Below, piece by piece: positions 60,847-64,000 of a stretch of 64,000 bases of DNA (position 1 is the first letter of the stretch; every line of letters begins with the position of its first letter). The notes under the pieces are model-generated. The model searched no databases. It was not told the DNA's origin and saw only the letters and a program-made list of their open reading frames with translations. Where the stretch lies: the NCBI RefSeq assembly GCF_002407245.1, contig NZ_CP010681.1, positions 3,038,001 through 3,102,000 on the forward strand, in the 5' to 3' direction. Both the position numbers and the translations under genes were made by a program. Source of the stretch: Phaeobacter piscinae. GTDB taxonomy: Bacteria; Pseudomonadota; Alphaproteobacteria; Rhodobacterales; Rhodobacteraceae.

Positions 60847-61442
60847 GCGAACCGGATCGCACGACCCTGGAAATCTACAACAGCAAGGCTGCGGAGTATG
60901 CAGACCGCAACGAGAGCCACCTGCGGAAGGATCCACGTCTTGGGGAGTTCATCGCCGCCTGTCTGCCCGGTGCTCGGGTGTTGGATCTGGGCTGCGGTCC
61001 GGGCACGTCCAGCGCAGTTATGGCATCCGCCGGCCTGCGGCCCCTGGCGATGGATGCTTCGGCTGAAATGATCGCGCTGGCGGATCAGCTCCCCGGAGTT
61101 CAGACCCAGCTTGCCAGCTTTGATGACCTCTCCGGCATCGACATCTACGATGGTGTCTGGGCCAATTTCAGCCTGCTGCATGCCCCGCGCGCCGACTTTC
61201 CCCGCCATCTGCGCGCCATCCGGCGGACATTGCGATCCGGTGGCCCCTTTTACATTGCGCTGAAGCTCGGTAAGGGCGAGGCCCGGGACGCCATTGGGCG
61301 GCTCTACACCTATTATGAGGACGACGAATTGAAGGATCTGCTGCGCTCAGCCGGCTTCACACCCACCAACAGCACCACAGGCGAAAGCGCCGGATTGGAC
61401 GGGGCAATGGCACGCTGGATTTCGGTGGCCTGTCATGGCTGA
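60843..61442 (+). CDS. class I SAM-dependent methyltransferase
   Basis: A 199-residue methyltransferase. The AdoMet motif I is [16 protein letters not shown] (about residues 45-60), motif [13 protein letters not shown] binds the ribose, and [13 protein letters not shown] corresponds to the post-motif. The substrate is unknown. It overlaps DUF3429 by 4 bases and rnhA by 8 bases, so it belongs to the same transcript. Start ATG at 60843 matches the beginning [20 protein letters not shown]. Confidence 0.88.
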   Translation: MSEPDRTTLEIYNSKAAEYADRNESHLRKDPRLGEFIAACLPGARVLDLGCGPGTSSAVMASAGLRPLAMDASAEMIALADQLPGVQTQLASFDDLSGIDIYDGVWANFSLLHAPRADFPRHLRAIRRTLRSGGPFYIALKLGKGEARDAIGRLYTYYEDDELKDLLRSAGFTPTNSTTGESAGLDGAMARWISVACHG

Positions 61443-61902
61443 GCTGTTCGCCTACACCGATGGTGCGTGCTCCGGCAACCCCGGCCCCGGCGGATGGGGT
61501 GTGTTGCTGCGGGCAATGGATGGCGAGACCATCGTCAAGGAAAAGGAGCTGAGCGGCGGCGAGGCCGAAACCACCAATAACCGGATGGAACTGCTGGCGG
61601 CAATCAACGCGCTTGAAAGCCTGGCGCGACCGTCGACGCTGACGGTTGTCACCGATTCCGCATATGTGAAGAACGGTGTTACCGGGTGGATTCACGGATG
61701 GAAGCGCAACGGTTGGAAAACCGCCTCCAAGAAACCGGTGAAAAACGTCGAGCTGTGGCAGCGACTTGACGAGGCTCAGCGTCGGCATGATGTCACGTGG
61801 GAATGGGTCAAGGGCCACGCAGGCCACCCCGAGAACGAACGCGCTGATGAGCTGGCGCGCGCAGGCATGGCCCCCTTCAAACCCGGCAAAGCCAAAGCAT
61901 GA
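61435..61902 (+). CDS. rnhA: ribonuclease HI
   Basis: RNase HI removes RNA from RNA-DNA hybrids such as primers and R-loops. The 155-residue protein has the four catalytic acidic residues in [38 protein letters not shown] and NERADELAR, and the basic handle region [18 protein letters not shown]. It overlaps the methyltransferase and the TRIC gene by 8 and 4 bases. Confidence 0.97.
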   Translation: MAELFAYTDGACSGNPGPGGWGVLLRAMDGETIVKEKELSGGEAETTNNRMELLAAINALESLARPSTLTVVTDSAYVKNGVTGWIHGWKRNGWKTASKKPVKNVELWQRLDEAQRRHDVTWEWVKGHAGHPENERADELARAGMAPFKPGKAKA

Positions 61903-62522
61903 CCATCCTCACCCTTCTGGACTACGCCTCCGTTCTGGTCTTCGCCGCCTCTGGCGCGCTGGTGGCCAGTCGGGCGCAGCTGGATATCGTTGGCTTTGCC
62001 TTCGTGGCCTGTCTGACCGCTGTCGGTGGGGGCACGGTGCGGGATCTCCTGCTGGATCGGCATCCGGTGTTCTGGATCGGGGATTCCACCAATATCCTGC
62101 TGGCGGCCGCCGCTGCGGTGCTGGTGTTTTTTACCGCCCATCTGGTGGAGAGCCGTTTGCGCTGGGTTGTCTGGCTTGACAGTTTTGCTCTGGCAGTGGC
62201 GGTGTCTGCCGGTACCGGCGCGGCCATTCTGACAGAACAGCCGCCCGTGATCGTGGTGCTGATGGGCATGGCAACCGGCACGCTGGGTGGGCTCATGCGG
62301 GATGTCGTTTGCAATGAGGTGCCGCTGGTTTTGAAGCAGGGAGAGCTTTATATTTCCTGCGCGATGGCTGGCGCGATCACCGCCGTGATCAGCATCGCCT
62401 TTGGCCTGCCGACCCGCTGGGCCCTGGTGGCCTGTGCCGTGGTCTGTTGGGTCCTGCGGGCGGGTTCCATCACCTTTGGTTGGCATCTGCCGGTCTATCG
62501 CTCGCGCCCGCCGCGTAGCTGA
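61899..62522 (+). CDS. TRIC-type cation channel (UPF0126)
   Basis: A 207-residue membrane protein with two copies of the glycine-rich UPF0126 repeat: [21 protein letters not shown] and [21 protein letters not shown]. Bacterial TRIC proteins are trimeric monovalent-cation channels. Seven helices fit the family. It ends the overlapping series that starts at LysE and is convergent with the small GlsB-type gene. Confidence 0.9.
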   Translation: MTILTLLDYASVLVFAASGALVASRAQLDIVGFAFVACLTAVGGGTVRDLLLDRHPVFWIGDSTNILLAAAAAVLVFFTAHLVESRLRWVVWLDSFALAVAVSAGTGAAILTEQPPVIVVLMGMATGTLGGLMRDVVCNEVPLVLKQGELYISCAMAGAITAVISIAFGLPTRWALVACAVVCWVLRAGSITFGWHLPVYRSRPPRS

Positions 62523-62539
62523 TCCCGCCTCTCAGCCCC

Positions 62540-62776
62540 TTAGCGGCGCCAATGAAACGGCACGATAATCAACGCACCGATTGAAGCAGCGATTGCGTTC
62601 CATCCCGGCGCCCGAAATCCTATTCCAAACATGATAACCGCAAAATGAAACAGAAACGCGCCGCCCACACAAATGATGATGGAAGACAGATAGCCGTTCT
62701 GGGTGAAGCCAGTTTTCTCCGCAAGGTAGCCAACAATCCCAGCAATCACCACGCTGCCGAAAAGAGCTAGAAACAT
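62540..62776 (-). CDS. GlsB/YeaQ/YmgE-type small membrane protein
   Basis: A 78-residue protein with three hydrophobic segments: MFLALFGSVVIAGIVGYLAEK, a second SIIICVGGAFLFHFAVI and a third NAIAASIGALIIVPF. The profile matches the transglycosylase-associated, stress-related membrane proteins. I take ATG 62776, with AGG just upstream; the 25 upstream codons would reach into fmt. Function is not known in detail. It may be cotranscribed with fmt. Confidence 0.75.
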   Translation of the reverse strand: MFLALFGSVVIAGIVGYLAEKTGFTQNGYLSSIIICVGGAFLFHFAVIMFGIGFRAPGWNAIAASIGALIIVPFHWRR

Positions 62777-62789
62777 CACCTGCCCCCCC

Positions 62790-63695
62790 TTAAAGCTGTG
62801 TGCCAGCAGTGACAGGAAAGCCGCGCAAAAAGATCTCTCGCGCCTGTGCACCCTTGCCCGCGCGCTGCAACTTCAGCAGCTCAATCGCGCCCTCACCGCA
62901 GGCGACCCGCAAGGTGTCATCCAGAACTTTGCCCGCCGCCCCGGCACCATCGACAACACGTGACGCCAGAAGTTTCACGCGCTGGCCGTCAATCTCGCAC
63001 CAGGCACCGGGAAATGGGGATAGCCCGCGGATCTGCTGATCAACCTCGCTCGCCGGGCGTGTCCAATCCACCCGGGCCTCCGCCTTGTCGATCTTGTGGG
63101 CGTAGGTCACACCATCGTCCGGCTGCACCTCTGGTGTTAGCCCCGGCAATTGTGTCAACGCCCGAACGATCAGGTTCGCACCCATTTCGGACAGGCGGTC
63201 ATGTAACTCAGCCGTGGTTTCCTCTGCGCCGATATCTGTCGCCTCGCGCATCAGAACTGGCCCGGTGTCCAACCCGGCCTCCATCTGCATGATACAAACC
63301 CCGGTCTGCGCATCCCCCGCCATGATCGCACGATGGATCGGCGCCGCGCCGCGCCAGCGCGGTAAAAGGCTTGCATGGATATTGAGGCACCCATGACGTG
63401 GCGCGTCCAGCACGGCCTGCGGCAGGATCAAACCATAGGCAACCACAACCGCCACATCTGCGTTCACCGCTGCAAACTCGGCCTGCTGCTGCGCCTCCTT
63501 CAGGCTGACCGGGTGACGCACCTCAAGCCCCAGCGCCTCCGCCCGGGCGTGAACCGGTGTGGGCCGATCCTTCTTGCCGCGCCCTGCCGGGCGAGGTGGC
63601 TGACAGTAAACGGCAGCAATCTCATGGCCCGCCTCAACCAGCGCATTGAGCACCGGGACAGAGAAATCTGGTGTCCCCATAAAAACAATACGCAT
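62790..63695 (-). CDS. fmt: methionyl-tRNA formyltransferase
   Basis: Fmt formylates initiator Met-tRNA, so initiator tRNA in this cell starts with formyl-Met. The 301-residue protein starts at ATG 63695 ([16 protein letters not shown]), 12 codons inside the open frame. The catalytic Asn/His/Asp set is in [18 protein letters not shown]. The C-terminal domain shows [14 protein letters not shown] and [15 protein letters not shown]. It lies 75 bases after the deformylase-like gene. Confidence 0.96.
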   Translation of the reverse strand: MRIVFMGTPDFSVPVLNALVEAGHEIAAVYCQPPRPAGRGKKDRPTPVHARAEALGLEVRHPVSLKEAQQQAEFAAVNADVAVVVAYGLILPQAVLDAPRHGCLNIHASLLPRWRGAAPIHRAIMAGDAQTGVCIMQMEAGLDTGPVLMREATDIGAEETTAELHDRLSEMGANLIVRALTQLPGLTPEVQPDDGVTYAHKIDKAEARVDWTRPASEVDQQIRGLSPFPGAWCEIDGQRVKLLASRVVDGAGAAGKVLDDTLRVACGEGAIELLKLQRAGKGAQAREIFLRGFPVTAGTQL

Positions 63696-63770
63696 ATGTC
63701 GCCCCCTCACTCTGAATCTGAATTTGCCCACCCGAAACAGGCTCTAACTTGGGGAAACCCCGATTGATAT

Positions 63771-64000
63771 TCAGCCGCTCAGCTTCTTCGCCTTGCGGAT
63801 CAGCATATCGCGCTTCACCTTCGACAGCTTGTCGAAATACATCTTGCCGTTCAGGTGATCGATCTGGTGTTGCACGCTGGTGGCTTCAATCCCAACGAAA
63901 TCCCGCTCAACCGTGGCACCGGTTTCATCCATGTAGCGCACAGTGACCGCACGGGGGCGTTTGATCTTGGCCGCGACGCCGGGCAGGTTCGGACTGGCTT
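63771..64000 (-). CDS. peptide deformylase-like protein, 3' end only, catalytic residues replaced
   Basis: The last 75 residues of a deformylase-like protein are visible; the rest lies beyond the window. The fold block QHQIDHLNGKMYFDKLSKVKR matches the QHExDHLxGxLFxDyL motif, but the catalytic Glu (Glu133 in E. coli) is Gln. Near the truncated edge the sequence reads ASPNLPGV where functional enzymes have EGCLSxPG, so the metal-ligand Cys90 aligns with Ser. Both metal His residues remain. As a formyl-Met deformylase it should be inactive or weak. Rhodobacteraceae often carry several def copies beside fmt, so a functional copy may lie just outside. Confidence 0.75.
   Translation of the reverse strand, partial: ASPNLPGVAAKIKRPRAVTVRYMDETGATVERDFVGIEATSVQHQIDHLNGKMYFDKLSKVKRDMLIRKAKKLSG

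Overview
The window is a GC-rich alphaproteobacterial chromosome segment. The translation and transcription gene order, short HprK, ChvG/ChvI beside pckA, methylsuccinyl-CoA dehydrogenase and several roseobacter-type proteins of unknown function point to a marine Rhodobacteraceae (Phaeobacter/Ruegeria/Leisingera-like). That placement is inference from gene content and protein character; no database was searched.

Layout. From about 0.4 to 27.4 kb the minus strand carries the classical macromolecular-synthesis chain, read right to left: tuf2, tRNA-Trp(CCA), secE, nusG, rplK-rplA, rplJ-rplL, rpoB-rpoC, rpsL-rpsG-fusA-tuf1. The two tuf genes are near-identical repeats. At operon junctions the chain is interrupted by accessory genes, mostly on the plus strand: a DUF374 acyltransferase, a TPR/O-GlcNAc-transferase-like protein, a Rid-family protein, a dienelactone-hydrolase-like protein, and two rhamnosyltransferase-like paralogues around an EamA transporter. 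The junctions hold terminators, a structured L10 leader, an rplL-rpoB attenuator-like region and two similar ribosomal-protein promoters.

From 27.6 to 37.5 kb there is a mixed region: a lipoprotein, parC, an SH3 protein, an SDR, a HIG1-type membrane protein, PduO cobalamin adenosyltransferase, etfBA, a DUF6473 gene and 3-hydroxybutyryl-CoA dehydrogenase. From 37.5 to 44.9 kb comes the nitrogen-type PTS and ChvG/ChvI regulatory block (chvI-chvG-hprK-rapZ-EIIA-HPr-acyltransferase, minus strand) divergent from pckA. From 45 to 48.6 kb are a CDF metal transporter, a TauE-like exporter and mcd of the ethylmalonyl-CoA pathway. From 48.6 to 57.8 kb a long minus-strand chain runs folK / rpoZ-rsh-DUF2062-pdxJ-acpS-lepB-rnc-era-DUF1491-recO. 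The last part holds a NYN-domain gene, ispH, a tightly overlapping plus-strand series (LysE, DUF3429, methyltransferase, rnhA, TRIC channel), a GlsB-type protein, fmt, and the 3' end of a deformylase-like gene.

Functional links. etfBA would take electrons from acyl-CoA dehydrogenases such as Mcd. PduO makes the adenosylcobalamin that mutases of the ethylmalonyl-CoA pathway need, and PEPCK connects C4 acids to gluconeogenesis. rpoZ and rsh link RNA polymerase to the stringent response. The most interesting leads are a deformylase paralogue that has lost both a metal-ligand Cys and the catalytic Glu beside fmt, an OGT-fold protein missing most UDP-contact residues, a RapZ with Arg in its P-loop, and paired palindromes 84 bp apart before etfBA. 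I found no CRISPR array, prophage or insertion sequence.
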